The notes beneath the pieces are model-generated. The model searched no databases. It worked only from the letters and a program-made list of their open reading frames with translations, and was not told the DNA's origin. The position numbers and the translations under genes were made by a program. From Isoetes taiwanensis (lineage: Eukaryota; Streptophyta; Lycopodiopsida; Isoetales; Isoetaceae): a DNA stretch of 64,000 nt. The stretch's first letter is position 1; every line of letters starts with the position of its first letter. This document shows, piece by piece, positions 37,413 to 49,408 of this stretch. The stretch spans positions 5,587,194 through 5,651,193 of the forward strand of contig JAJEKV010000015.1 of the NCBI GenBank assembly GCA_021234155.1, in the 5' to 3' direction.

Positions 37413-38140
37413 ATGACCATAGACGAAGAAGAAGCAAGGAGGATGTTTGAGACATCTGTGTTGCCTTTTGAGGGCATGATCTCTTCAGATGTAAGAAAGG
37501 CAGATGTGGCTAAAGACGAGATAAGCAAAATATTTGGCCGTGTAAGGCTGATGGGTACTAAGCAAATTTACAAGTCTAGTCGAATGAATCCACTATTTGT
37601 GGATCAGTTTATGAACATCTACAAAAGATGTTACCAAAGAACTAATGTTTGTATTGGAGAGATTGGGAAGTTTTTTGCACAGGCATTCATTACATATGAG
37701 AGGACAAAAGTTTAACTAACAATCATTTGTGGTTAAAACGAAGAAAAATGTTATAATGAAGGTTGAGAAAGAAGATGAGTACGAGTCCTTGTTTTCTCAT
37801 GCAAAGGTTGTTGGTTGTGTAGTGAACTATTTTGTTAACAACCCGTTGATTGCTAAGTTAGATAAGTAGAAGGATGACTTGAATGATAGAGTTAAAATTG
37901 CAGCCAATAAAATGAAGAAAAAAATAAAGTTGTGGAAGAAGTGCAGTTACGAGGTGGATGCTGCAAAATAGCAAATTAAAGCAGCAAAGGCCAGGTGTGA
38001 GCACTCCAATGTCATTACATTCTTGTCATCAATGTTGGTTACCAAGGAAAGGAAACTTTTGGAGGCGACAACAGTATATAAGAGTATAGATGAAATTCAC
38101 AAAAGGATAATTGCTAATGACCATTGCAATGACATAGTGC
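37413..38140 (+). pseudogene. Decayed unidentified gene, helical and lysine-rich
   Basis: An intact 100-residue frame (37413-37715; MTIDEEEARRMFETSVLPFE, KIFGRVRLMGTKQIYKSS) leads, after a frame change, into coding-like sequence interrupted by two TAG codons near 37867 and 37969. It reads EYESLFSHAKVVGCVVNYFV, then DDLNDRVKIAANKMKKKIKL, then VTKERKLLEATTVYKSIDEI. The second half would form coiled coils. No family is recognised. With the acceptor-like repeats upstream it may be a captured or decayed host gene. An A/T-rich tract at 38150-38190 follows. Confidence 0.4.
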
Positions 38141-38189
38141 TTAATACCCTTTTTTTTTTTTTTGCAATCATCATCCTTTTTATTTTTTA

Positions 38190-40030
38190 AACAGGCAGAA
38201 GATGAAGAGCATGGACTTCAACCAAGGCTGGAGAAGCTGAAAGAAATAGCCTCATCTTTGTGTAAGATTTCTGCACTGCAACCCAACTTTCCATTTTTGG
38301 AGCAGCCAAAATGCTCTTCAGTAGTGCTTGCCCACTTTCTGTCTCAGCCATCATTGCATGTTGCATGCACAATTTCCATCCAATTTGCGCTTACATATGT
38401 CTCTTAAAGAGATCAACTTGTTCTTCTTGTGAGAACTAGATGCCTTATGATTGGTTCAGGTCCATTGGACTTCCATGTAGATCTGCAATGGAATCTGGTC
38501 CCAATTATAATGCAGTACAGTCCATTGAAAAGAGTTAAGATCCATCATTAAGCACACCTGCTGACTTGGAGTATGCAATTTATTATCTTCCACAAGCCCA
38601 AGCTTGAAGAGAGAATGCTGAACAAACTAACAGTTCTAAACGACTGAAGACTAAGTTATTCTTGTGAAGTATAACTAGTTTGGCTTTTTCTAGTACATGT
38701 ACTTATTTATTTTGATAATTTGAATTACTCAGGCTCAAGTTTTGGATATTTCAGAGTTGTGGTTGACATTTCTAATAGAATTGAAGACAATGATGTCCAA
38801 ATAATAGAAGAAGAATGTGAAATAGCATTGAAGAATATAGATGATACAAACCTGCTAATATTATAGAAAAACCAATCATATAGGAAGAAACTAATTTGGC
38901 ATCAGTTGGAGAATCCCATGCTAAGAATTTTGGGAGAAATGAAGCAAGTAAAAGCAAGAGAATTGAGCAAGTGGAGATTGACTCTCCCAGCTTTTCTCTA
39001 TCAATATCCGAAATGGCATCCTTCAAGGTTTGCAATGGATGATAATTCTCAAGTAAAATATCTTGAATTTGCAATGTAATATACAAACTTCACATTAGCT
39101 AAATGATCACTTTATGATAGATAACCTTTAAACTTAAACCATTAGTTTAAATTCCCAAGAGCATTATTAAATATAACAAGTTGCACTATGGCATAAGGCA
39201 CAAATGCTGTAGCAATGGGAAAACCTCAATAGAAGGAAACAAAGCATATCGGTTGAATGGAACAGTAACAAAATTGAGAACTTACATGGAAAGAAGATGT
39301 TTTGATATCAAATCGATTGGAGTGTATAATCCATAAAATATGAACTTAACTACAGAAAATTTGAGCTATGAGGTAGCCGGATTCATTCTCAGGAGGAATC
39401 TGGAAGCCGATAGAACATTGCTCATGCAATTTACAGTTTAAATTAATCCAATTGTTCGGGTTTGTTGTCAGTTCAAAAAATTCTTAAGCAACTTCTCTAT
39501 TCATGCCAATGTTTTAACCAACAAGACAAGCATATTCCATTAACATTCACCCTTTTAAATTAGCTAGACAACAGCCTTAACCATTAGAAATACAATTATG
39601 CACTTTACTGTAGCTTTGGAATTAAATCGAAACTGTAGCACATTTGACTCTGTACTTGTTGAACTGAACTAGGCGGATCCGGCTCACTAAGAGACAGATC
39701 CATTGTTTACAGATGTTTATAGCCTAGCATATCCGGCGGTTAAGCAGCCGAGGTGTTCAGCTCCGACGGTTTTGCCTTCATCGACCACTGAATCTCGATT
39801 TGTCATGGTCCTATTTGCCATCTTAAATAAGCAATATAATTTCCTTCAATATTCGATAACTTTCACCTTAACCCTTTTACCTTTTAACCATTATATTTAA
39901 CTGCTAATGGTTCACCTTATGTGACTATCGAAACCAAGGTACAGGGTTTAGTGTGACTTGCCAGATAACAATCTAGCACTGGAATCAACTGCAAGAGTTC
40001 ATCATCTGAGAATATTTTCTGACATCCAGC
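38190..40030. other. No clearly supported gene
   Basis: Between 38756 and 39040 one plus-strand frame set reads protein-like across stops (EECEIALKNIDDTNL, NFGRNEASKSKRIEQVEIDS), possibly the distal part of the decayed gene at 37.4 kb. The remainder is AT-rich and featureless. Confidence 0.25.
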
Positions 40031-40336
40031 ATTCCCCTATCAGATAATATTCTCTAATTCAGATAATTGCCTGAACTTTAAGAGATTCCTGTTTTTTTTA
40101 AGTATTGAACCTGCAACACCAAGTAATTCTTTGAACTTGCAGAACTTAACTTGTGTGAGTGCCTTTGTAAAAATGTCTGCAGCTTGATCTTGTGTGCTTA
40201 TAAATTCAACTGGTACATATTTCTTAGCAACCATTTCTCTGATAAAATGCATATGTAGCTCAATGTGCTTGGTCCTTTGATGCAAAACAGGATTTTTTGT
40301 AATAGCAATGCAGCTTTGACTATCATATAGTAGGAT
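40030..40336 (-). pseudogene. Ty1/copia fragment, end of RNase H and pol C-terminus
   Basis: The minus strand reads ILLYDSQSCIAITKNPVLHQ, then RTKHIELHMHFIREMVAKKY, then VEFISTQDQAADIFTKALTQ. This is the highly conserved end of copia polyproteins (the ADIFTKAL motif), so a Ty1/copia element lies here in minus orientation. Only this end is present: at 40337 it is cut by a plus-oriented LINE fragment. LTR sequence may lie to the left, but I could not delimit it. Confidence 0.85.
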
Positions 40337-41110
40337 GGATGCAGAACAACAGCCACAAGGCAGAGTTGTATGCATGGGGTCACCAGTCACATTTGTTTCG
40401 GGCCTTGGTTGAGCCGGTCCTTTTGTATGGTGCAGAAGTGTGGGGTCCGGTGATATCCCTCAACACCTGGAATGACCTCGAGCAGGTGCAGAAGGCCTTC
40501 TTGGCACGGGCCCGGGGGGTGAAGTCCATTCCGCACCAGATCCTACTCCGGGAGACAGGCTTTCTACCCTTCAAGCGGGCGGCATTGGAATGCCATATCG
40601 TTTACTTCCAAAAGGTGGTCGCTATGGCTGATACACGCTTGCCCCACCTTGCTTTGGCCCGCGGCGATGGGTCCCCAATGCACGAAATCTTTGGAAAGAC
40701 AAGCAAGCTCGGTGGTTCTCCGTTGGGGGTCGCGGAGGCAAGCAGTCGCGTCGGTCGGGACAAAGAAAGATCGCGAGGCACTTAAACTATACCTTGATGC
40801 TACTTTCCTTCAAGCAAGCTCGGGGCCTTGAGGCTCGACGCATGTTGGCGGCACACTATCGCCAGCAAGTCAATCCTAGGCTCACAAGAGGCCCACACCG
40901 AAGACTTGTACACCCGGCTACCCATGAAGAAGCCGGACTTATAGCTTCCATTCAAGACGGGGCACATCGCCTCCGCATTGAAACAGGCGTTGGGCTGGGA
41001 AGCACGAGAGCAAAGGCTTTGCGTTGTTGCCACCCCGCGATTGAGGATGAATGTCATGCCCTCCAGATCTGCCCAGCATTTGCCCATATCCGAGAGCGAT
41101 ATGTTTGATT
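40337..41110 (+). mobile_element. LINE C-terminal domain fragment
   Basis: The frame reads LYAWGHQSHLFRALVEPVLL, WNDLEQVQKAFLARARGVKS, LRETGFLPFKRAALECHIVY, FQKVVAMADTRLPHLALA, then in other frames HYRQQVNPRLTRGPHRRLVH and the zinc knuckle IEDECHALQICPAFAHIRER. It is the same family as the 25 kb copy and is GC-rich. It lacks the 3' hairpin and tail: 34 bases after the knuckle a CACTA terminus begins. It is inserted in, or joined to, the copia fragment. Confidence 0.8.
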
Positions 41111-41144
41111 ACTAGTGCCTGGCCAGCCATTGCATCAGTTATTG

Positions 41145-41755
41145 CACTACTACAGAAGAGGTCATTTGCGACGTCATTTGCGACGTCTTATCGACATGAT
41201 TAGGACGCCAGACGTCGCATGCACATGTTTTAATCACGTTTCCCGCACGTCGCAAACGACGTCGCCGTGGATTCGTCGCAGCGCGACGTCACGTCGCATG
41301 TGCGACGTATCATGGACGTCTTTGACGTTCCACACACGTTTCTAATATGTTGCTGTGACGTTTTATCAACGTTGCTTATATGTTCGTGTGATGTTCTCGT
41401 AACGTCGCAGAATACTCTCAGAAACTGTCACATCAACGACGTGCTTTCGACGTCAACCGCGTTTTTCTCACGTCTTTAAGATGTTGCTTGTAAGTCGCAA
41501 AAACGTAGCAAATACGTCGCAGGAACGTCGCTGTTATGTTTTCAACATGTTCCTTATATGCTTCAAATACGTTGTTTTTACGTCCCAAATACATCGCAAT
41601 TATGTTTTATTCATGTGTCATTTTTATTTTATTATTTGAATGTCAAATATTTGTGGGCATGCCACGTGGCTTTTCGTAATGACGTTTAGTGACGTCTTAT
41701 TGACGTAAGTTAGACGTCGCTAAGCACGTTGCAAGCATGTTGCATTTACGTCCCA
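41145..41755. repeat. CACTA terminus and subterminal repeats
   Basis: After the terminal CACTACTACAG, at least ten copies of an ACGTCGC/GCGACGT word occur on both strands, many decayed to ACGTTGC or ATGTTGC, which fits CpG loss. These are the kind of subterminal repeats bound by the TNPA-type protein. The block ends in a 25-T run at 41756-41780. Confidence 0.8.
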
Positions 41756-42624
41756 TTTTTTTTTTTTTTTTTTTTTTTTTACAAGTAATTATATGTATTT
41801 GCACATGGTGCATGTTCAAATTATGCAAGGGTCATGTGGTCATAATTTTCAAAATATGGAGCTTTCGCCAATTATGTTCGGCATTTGGAGCTTTTGCAAG
41901 ATTTGGTCAGCATTTGCTTTTGCATATGATTCTCATCTATCTATTGAAGGAGGTAGGCCTTTTTATTGGAATAATTATAAGTATTTGCAGTATCTCTATG
42001 TGTGTGAAACATGGCTATATGTTTAATGCTATATTGTCCATGATAAATTTATGCAGGCTACAATGGCGAATACTCTGGTAAAATTAAGCCTAAACTAATA
42101 ATACGGTTATTGGGAATGACATTATGGCTTTTTTATGATATCTATATTAGTGGCAAGTTTTTGATGGTGTGTAGAAGAATGACATGTAGCTAAAACCTAC
42201 GGATGCATAATCGTTGTCGGACATAAATATCCTTACATGTGTACAAGAAAAGAATAACCTTGGAAAAGGGAAATACATGATAGTTTTGATTTTGTTAACC
42301 CTCTAAACCTCTACGCGAGCTTGATGCTTGGTAACAGGATCTTGAATAGCTTAACGGCAGCCATACAACCGCATACATCGGTTGAAGGAAGCAATAACCG
42401 TTGATTTATGGTAAGGCATTGATTTGGCATAATTTAAAGTTTCGGCAGATTAACGGGGTAAGACCGGACCCGATGCATTGCTTGAGCACTTTCGTGAACC
42501 CTAATTAGGGTATTCGGTTTTGCCTCGGCTTAGATAGCCAAAAACTTATGCACGGATCACTATATTGCATTTGCTAGTAATCAAAATTTGAAGGGCACAG
42601 AACCGCCTATTATTCGATGGCAAA

Positions 42625-42823
42625 AGAGAATGAAATCATTGTGTGGATGATGGCTGCTGTGTTTCTAAATAAGCATGACTTTGGTGGTGCTTCTTGCAAG
42701 TAATCTTGAAGCTGGTGGTTGTATGAACATGTATAAGTGACAATAATGTGCAAACAGCTGCAATTTCGCTGGAAAAGCATGACATATACAATGCTGGTGC
42801 AAATGATTATGTCAACAATCAAA
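42625..42823. repeat. 199-bp direct repeat flanking the LINE, left copy
   Basis: Begins AGAGAATGAAATC and ends GTCAACAATCAAA. It matches 49407-49605 with three mismatches and no gaps, and both match uninterrupted sequence in copies B (from about 52886) and C (from about 56330). It looks like an exceptionally long target-site duplication. Confidence 0.85.
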
Positions 42824-42844
42824 ATTAAAGTTCAAAAAACTGGC

Positions 42845-43909
42845 ATGAAATTAGATAAATTGTGGGCCTTTCTTCTCAGCCTTCATAAAGGCATCCTTAT
42901 TCAGGCTATATATTGGCTCAATTATCCCTACATTATGCTTGAATGTGGGAATTCTAAATCAACCAATTTCTTTCTGAACTTTGGTCCCTTGACCTATGAG
43001 ACCTCTCAATTGATCTTCCTTAAATGGCATCCAAAGCTTGATATTGATCAAATGAATAATTTATGCATTGCTTCCACATCATTATTTGGCCTGAATCCAA
43101 TATATTGGGATGAAGATTGCTTTAAACTCCTCTTTAACTCTATTGGAACTTATATTTCCACGGAATACTCCCCGGCCAAACCTCCCAGAAACTTTGTTCA
43201 GCTTGATCTATCCAAAGATATACCCCTATCCATTCCTTTTACAGATGCTTTTGGCCATGAATCTTTATTAAGTCTTAGATGGTCTGGACTGCCCTCACAA
43301 TGTCAGAAATGCATTCATAGGCATTTCTGGTACTCAGAATGCAAACTGATAACAGAGAATCCTCAAGTCAACAGACCTCATCAAGTTGCTCAGGTTCCAG
43401 ATAAGGATCCCAATCATCATGCTTTAAGTGATAAGTCTACTAAAAGCACTGCAACAAATGGAAATAGTGATCCCCAGTTTCAAAGGCTGCCAGAAGATGA
43501 TAGATTCAAATGGACAAAAGTCAATGGAAGCTACAAGAGAATCCAGAAAAACAAGGCTGCTCGTGATGAAATGAGAGTCAAAGACAAAGTATGTGAAGAA
43601 GAGTTCTCAATTCCTTCAAAAACTCGAACCCTAACAATTGGTGAGCCAAAACTTCTAGTCAAAGGTATTATGACTGGAAAAACTCCTCAGGCTACTGATA
43701 TGTTAAATTTCACTCTGAGTGAAATAATCAAGGAGGCCAAAGAGGCCAAAAATCAAGAAAAAGGTCAATGTTCCAACAGCCTTATGGATTATCCTATCAA
43801 GAATAAAAGTAAGAGTGGGTCATTAACTACAAAATCTCGGGACAAATCAAAGTTTCAGCTGAATTCCTCTCAGGTGAATTCACATGTTAAAATACCGATT
43901 GTCGACTAA
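42845..43909 (+). CDS. LINE ORF1, DUF4283-like with zinc knuckle, 5' truncated
   Basis: From the first ATG inside the element (42845) the frame gives 354 residues. It has FFLNFGPLTYETSQLIFLKW, then NPIYWDEDCFKLLFNSIGTY, then LSKDIPLSIPFTD, then the knuckle CQKCIHRHFWYSEC near 43300, followed by a Lys/Ser-rich basic tail. This is the RNA-binding ORF1 of plant L1 elements, which coats the element RNA. About 60 residues expected before FFLNF are missing. A TAA at 43907-43909 ends it; more ORF1-like sequence follows in other frames to 44757 (SIDPKSEKSQSVKKSSKKDG, NTRSKRKSRKNRL), so the original ORF1 was longer and is frameshifted. An open frame runs upstream to 42737, but that part belongs to the flanking repeat. 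Confidence 0.75.
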   Translation: MKLDKLWAFLLSLHKGILIQAIYWLNYPYIMLECGNSKSTNFFLNFGPLTYETSQLIFLKWHPKLDIDQMNNLCIASTSLFGLNPIYWDEDCFKLLFNSIGTYISTEYSPAKPPRNFVQLDLSKDIPLSIPFTDAFGHESLLSLRWSGLPSQCQKCIHRHFWYSECKLITENPQVNRPHQVAQVPDKDPNHHALSDKSTKSTATNGNSDPQFQRLPEDDRFKWTKVNGSYKRIQKNKAARDEMRVKDKVCEEEFSIPSKTRTLTIGEPKLLVKGIMTGKTPQATDMLNFTLSEIIKEAKEAKNQEKGQCSNSLMDYPIKNKSKSGSLTTKSRDKSKFQLNSSQVNSHVKIPIVD

Positions 43910-44784
43910 TTTGAATCAGCAAGACAAAAAGTCGATGAGACTATAATGGACAATCATTTGTCCAATATCAATGATCAAAAAAGTATGCAGATTTGACTCA
44001 AGAGTCGAGAACATCGACAAGTCAACTTCAAAGTCAATTTGCTCTAATCCTTTCAGTGTATTATCTGACCTTAATGGTAAGCTTGATTCTGAATTAAATA
44101 ATAGCAAAAAAAGTGTTTCCCAAAATTGTCCCTCACCTTTCCATCCCTTAGCCACTCCTCATATACATACTCAGTCTGCTGGTACAAACATTGAAGAGCT
44201 GCCCTCCCTAATTGACCTTGACTCTCCTGTGATGGATTCCTCTATAAGTCCAATCAGAATATCAGATAAGTTTGCTGAGCAGATGGCCTCTCTGCAAAAT
44301 CTCGCTCCACAAATTTCACTTTTGAAGGGACTTACAATAAATGAGATGGGGAATGATTCGCAGACTGCTACACGATTCTCGATTTTGTTCCCGATACCCA
44401 CAAGACACTCAAATTGTGGAGCTTCAAGAAAAAGAAAGTACCGTGCAAGTTCTTACTTACGCTCCTTCAAATGTTAATGTAAACCCTATTAACATTAATC
44501 CTATGTTTCAATTCTTTCACGGAGGATGTTCTGATTATAGTGATAATGATGGTTTTGGGAGTGACAAAGAGAACTGGGATAAAGAAGAATATTTAAATGA
44601 AAATTTTAGTATTGATCCTAAGTCTGAGAAGAGTCAGTCTGTGAAAAAATCATCTAAAAAGGATGGAGATAAACTGGGATTGATCTTGTCTGGTCTAAAT
44701 AAAACTCCTGCTCAAAATACCAGAAGTAAGAGAAAATCAAGAAAGAATAGATTATAATTTGCCTTTTCTATCTTCCTTCTTATA

Positions 44785-46233
44785 ATGAAGATCCTTTCCT
44801 GGAACCTTAGAGGCATAAAAGGTCCTTTGAAAAGAAGAAGGGCTATTGCTCAAATCAGGATGTATAATGCTGATATAATCCTTCTTCAGGAGCTTAAACT
44901 TCCCTCTTTTGAATGTAGCAATTTGGGGGATTGGATATACCCTTCTTCTTCTTCAATATGGATTAACTCTTCTGGGGCTAGTGGTGGTTTAGCCATTGTT
45001 TGGAAAAAAGACATCAAGCATTCCTCCTTCTACAATAGCCCTTCCAAAGCTTGGCAGGCTATGATTTGCTCTGTCTCGAATTCCAATTTTGGAATCATCA
45101 ATATATATGCCCCTACCTCTCCAAAAGATAGGGAACCTATATGGAGTGAAATTAATAGTTGGTTGGGATCTCAAACTATAGACAACTGGATTGTTGCTGG
45201 AGACTTCAATAATACCCCTTCTTGGGATTTTAAGTTGGGAAATAAAATAAATATGTCCTCAACTGAAAAGCAGAACTGGGATCTGCTTATCTCTGATAAC
45301 ATTCTCATTCATATTCCCTCTTCCACTGCCACCTACACTTGGTCTAATAAGAAAAAAGATAGAGCAAGGGTTTATTGCACTCTTGACAGATTTTATGTTT
45401 CCAATCCATCTACAGCCTTTTGGGACAATAGTTATGTAACAAGTGATGAAGGAACCTCCATTTCTGACCATCAGCCTCAATTCCTTCATACCTCCCATGC
45501 TATTAGGATTCAAAGAGAAGGGAGCACTCCTTATAAATTTAACTCTTCTCTTCTCGAGAATGAAAATTTCTGCTCCCAATTCAGAACTTTCTATGATGAG
45601 CTGACCATTAGGTTTGCTGGTAACTCTATGCCTCCTATGAAGCTTTTCTACTCTAAAATCAAGGAAGTCAAAAGATGGATTAAGAACTGGTCTAAGCTTA
45701 TCAAAGATAAGTGCAGCAAGGAAAAAAACCAGCTCCTCATGTATATGAAAGAAATTAGATCCTTACTCCAAAATGATCCTTCCAGCTCTAACCTTCAAGT
45801 AGGGGAAGAAATTCTTGAGAGAAAAATCAAAAGTATTGAGGAGATTGAAGCTAAAGGCTCTGCAATTAGATGCAAGATCAAATATACTAATGATATGGAC
45901 TCTGGCTCCTCAGGTTTTTTCTTCAGGGTAGCCAAAAGTAGAGTTCTTAGAAACTCCATTACTGAGACTATTGATGATCAGGATATTAAATATAATTCTC
46001 ATTCTGACATTGCTAATTTCTTCAAGAGTAGATACATGGACCTTTTTAAAGACAAACCAATTCCTCCCAATGAGATCTCGGATGCAAATGACTTTTATTC
46101 CTTAGTCAATAATATTTTACCTGATCCTCTGGAATCCATGGATGAGTCTCTGGCTGCCATTCCTTCCCATAATGAGATTTATGACACCCTCAAGTTTATA
46201 TCAAATTCTGGGACATTCTCAGAAATGACCTGA
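44785..46233 (+). pseudogene. LINE ORF2, AP-type endonuclease and linker
   Basis: Starts MKILSWNLRGIKGPLKRRRA, the canonical start of plant L1 ORF2. Endonuclease motifs follow: LLQELKLPSF, IINIYAPTSPKDR, NWIVAGDFNN (catalytic Asp/Asn) and SISDHQPQFL (catalytic SDH). It nicks target DNA to prime reverse transcription. The linker is lysine-rich. At about 46195-46210 the frame breaks, and the conserved GPDGF-type segment that should join DTLKFISNS to FWDILRNDL is missing, so some 15-20 codons appear deleted. The endonuclease itself is uninterrupted. Confidence 0.9.
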
Positions 46234-47057
46234 TCTCTCTAGTTACTGCCTTCTGGAACTCTAATCATCTTCATCCTTCTATTTCCAGTGGCCTGATAAC
46301 TTTGGTTCCTAAGGTTGATCACCCTTCAAAGTTCCAAGACTGGAGACCAATCTCTCTCACAAACACTACATATAAACTTTGTGCCAAGATCATTGCTCTC
46401 AGGATCAAAAACTTTCTTCAAAGAAATATTAGCCCAACTCAATCTGCTTTTCTTCCAAATAGATTCATTCTGGATAACTATGTGGCTGCTATGGAGGGTC
46501 TGCACTGGAATAAAATTTCAAATCAAAATTGCATTCTCCTTAAATTAGATTTCAAGAGAGCATTTGATTCTGTTAGGTGGGATTTCCTGGATTTTGCAAT
46601 GTCCAAAATTGGTTTCCATCCAAAGATTATTAATCTTATTCATGGTCTGAATGCTAGATCGAACTCAGCTATTCTTATAAATGGTGTCCCCACTGGTTTC
46701 TTCCCTCTCTCTTGTGGAGTAAGGCAAGGATGCCCTCTTGCTCCCTATTTATTCTTAGTGGCTGCTGAACTCCTAACTAAGGTTGTTTTGCATTATCAGA
46801 ATTCAGCTCATTTAAAAGGCCTAAATCTACCAAATTCCAATGATAGTATCACCATTCTCCAATATGCTGATGACACCTTCTCCTTTCTTGATGCTGATCT
46901 TCAAAACATCAATCTCTTCCTCAAGATTTTAGGTCAATTCTCTGCTGCATCTGGTATCCATTTGAACTTGAGCAAAAGTTTGATTATTGGAGATGTCAAT
47001 ACTCCAACTTTAGCTGGGATAAATGTCCTCCCCTCAATCGGGCAACCAAGCTTCTAG
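46215..47057 (+). pseudogene. LINE ORF2, reverse transcriptase
   Basis: FWDILRNDLISLVTAFWNSN leads across stops into the open frame at 46302. It has ITLVPKVDHPSKFQDWRPIS, LTNTTYKLCAKIIALRI, QSAFLPNRFILDNYVAAMEG, LKLDFKRAFDSVRWDFLDFA (first catalytic Asp), GVRQGCPLAPYLFLVAAELL and LQYADDTFSFLDADL (catalytic YADD). It ends in LNLSKSLIIGDV. All catalytic residues are present. A frameshift at about 47055 moves the thumb to the next frame. Confidence 0.9.
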
Positions 47058-47059
47058 GT

Positions 47060-49300
47060 ATGCCTCTTGCTATGGATCATACTATCAAAGGTCTTTGGGA
47101 TCCTATCCTACTGAGAATAAAAAAGAAACTGAACAATTACAGGAACTATCTTTCTCTAGCAGGCAGAACTATTATTGCTAATGCTGTTCTTGCTAGCTCT
47201 CATGTATACTTCTCAACAGCCTTGGTGGCTCCAAAATGTGTCTATCTGGAGCTTGAGAAAATCCTCGAAACTTTATTTGGAAAGGTAGTCATTTGGTCAA
47301 CTGGAATTCTATCGCAGCAAGCCGAAATCTTACGGTGGTTTAGGATGCAAAAAATCTTTTCGAGACAAGCACAAGCTCTTCTTTGGGAAGTTTATATGGA
47401 AATCAATTCATGGGAATCCTTCTCCGCACCTGTAAATTCATCAGATATTGGATTAATCTGAGTCATCCTCATGGTCACCCCTCTATTCAAAGACTTGCTC
47501 CCTCATTACGCCTTCAATCGGTTGAGACACGCCACTAATATTTCTCCTCTTATGTGTAATCTTATCAAGGCTTGGAATGTGATCTCTCCTAACTTCCATT
47601 TTATTGCTAGGGAAAAGCTTCATGAAGATACTACAATCTTACGGAATCCAATTTTAGTTGAGCAAAATTCTCTGTTCTTGCCATCAAGCATCCTAGAATA
47701 TATAAGAAGTGGTCCGAGGTTGGTTTCCTTTACCTTAAGGACTTGATTATTGATGGGAGAGTTATCTCTTGGACTAGACTGAAGGGTATGATTGGAGGTA
47801 CATCATCGATAAAAAAAATCTATGCTCTTATTAAACCCTTTCTCACAAACTTATCCCCCAATCCTGATAAACCTGATTGGACTATAAAAGGAAAAGGAGT
47901 CTACAAAGTGAAGGATGTATATAATGCTATGTCCTCTAACATGGATAATTGCAAAGCTATGCTAAAATGGTCTATTTCTTATGATCGCCTTTTAAGAGTC
48001 TTTTCCATAATGTTTGGAATTCTTATTGTCCTCCAAAAATTTCTTATTTTATCCGGTTACTTGCTAATGGCGGTCTGAATAATCTGGTCTCTGTTTCCCA
48101 AAAGAAATCCTAATATCTCAAACAAATTGCCCTTAAACTGTAATAATCTAGAGGACTTTTCTCATATTTTCTTTTGCTGTAAGTTAGATGATTTTTGGAA
48201 CTGGATTGCTGCTAGATTTGGTATTGGGAATAATGGAGATCTTCTCTCCCTTATTCAACATAATGATATGTTTACAAATTCAATCATTTACATAGCTTTA
48301 TGGAATATTTGGAAAGCAAGAAATCGCGTGTTATATGGTCATAAGAATCCTTCTATCTTTTGGATTAAGATGCATTTTCAGTTTGACTTTGAGACTATTG
48401 CAACTGCTCATAAAAAGAAATTTGGTACTAACTTTGACAGGAAATGGGAGGTCTTTGGGGGTTTAGGGGACACTACAGTTTATTTGCTTCAAATCTTAAT
48501 GTTGTGGATTCTAATTTGTTTCTCACTGATGATCCTAGAGTATCTTGAATTCCTGCGTGGAGAGGGGAGAAATAAATTCGACAGCAGCCAGTCTCCTTTC
48601 AGTCAGACTTCAACTGATCACATTATGGAGAATGACATTGCCTCCTCTATGGATTCTTTTCTCATGAAAAAAGGGCATAGGAGACATCTGAAAGAAAGTG
48701 AAGATATGTGGGCGAGCATTTTTTGCAGAGAGGTTGTGCAACTTCATTGCCTTTGGATGTTTCTGTCAGTCAACAATTTCCTTCTTAATGAGACTCAGCT
48801 GACTAGGTACAGAACCATGTACTATAACCACAAACTGTTGGCCGACCTCTATGGTTCTCTTCTTTTGCTCTTGGAAGGAAGAGACATGTTCCGTCTATGC
48901 TATCATAACAATTGGGCACCCAATCATTATCTTTTCGGGACTACAGATGGATTCAATGCATATTTCAATTCTGTTTTCTCATCCCAGACCTGATATACCC
49001 TTGTTGTTGGCCCATCCTCCAGGAAACACGTCTTTGTTCTTATTTGATTTAGTGCTGGCTTACCTTTTTGGTGGATTCAATTTTGGCAGGTTATCAGTTC
49101 TCTCTCAAGGTTATCAAATTCTACACGGCATTGCAGAGGTTACAAAATTTTTCTATACTCCAAGAATGGGAGTACCATCGGATCTTCTTAAGTGTAGCTG
49201 CTCATTATTCTGACTCATCCTTTTCACTGGATACAAACTCTTCTAAGTGTCCTGTTATTACTGTTATTGGCTGATTCTGATACACTTTTTGGTATGCTTA
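47060..49300 (+). pseudogene. LINE ORF2, thumb and C-terminal zf-RVT region, and 3' UTR
   Basis: KKLNNYRNYLSLAGRTIIAN and AVLASSHVYFSTALVAPKC continue ORF2. Further frames give RLKGMIGGTSSIKKIYALIK, then DNPDKPDW-type sequence, and at 48127 LEDFSHIFFCCKLDDFWNWI, the Cys/His zinc-finger (zf-RVT) segment, with YIALWNIWKARNRVLYGHKN. Frameshifts occur near 47455, 47745 and 48080. Beyond about 48480 a 3' part of weak coding character runs to the poly(A). Confidence 0.75.
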
Positions 49301-49369
49301 GTTTAAGGGCATGCTATTACATTGTATCTCTGAGATTTTATAATTAATGACAAAACCAACTCTTACTTT

Positions 49370-49406
<37 letters not shown>

Positions 49407-49408
<2 letters not shown>

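Larger units (their letters stand above)
42824..49406 (+). mobile_element. L1-type LINE, 6.6 kb, with poly(A)
   Basis: Inserted in tandem copy A. It runs from ATTAAAGTTC at 42824 to a 35-A tail at 49371-49405. ORF1 is DUF4283-like with a zinc knuckle, and ORF2 has an AP endonuclease, a reverse transcriptase and a C-terminal zf-RVT region. ORF1 starts inside the usual DUF4283 domain, so the 5' end is probably truncated. ORF1 and ORF2 carry frameshifts and one small internal deletion, so this copy is dead. The poly(A) tail separates it from the microsatellite-tailed LINE family elsewhere in the window. Confidence 0.9.

Noticed and set aside
41145-41755. ORFs in the GACGTCGC block (41115-41345 and 41267-41479)
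   Set aside because: They are read from CACTA subterminal repeats and have no domain.
41737-42081. 114-aa ORF and its repeats at 52133 and 55316 as a gene in the tandem unit
   Set aside because: The frame differs in length between copies because of indels, starts in a T run in copy A and has no domain or consistent start.
42737-42844. Upstream start of LINE ORF1 at 42737
   Set aside because: These 36 codons lie in the flanking 199-bp repeat; the first ATG within the element is at 42845.
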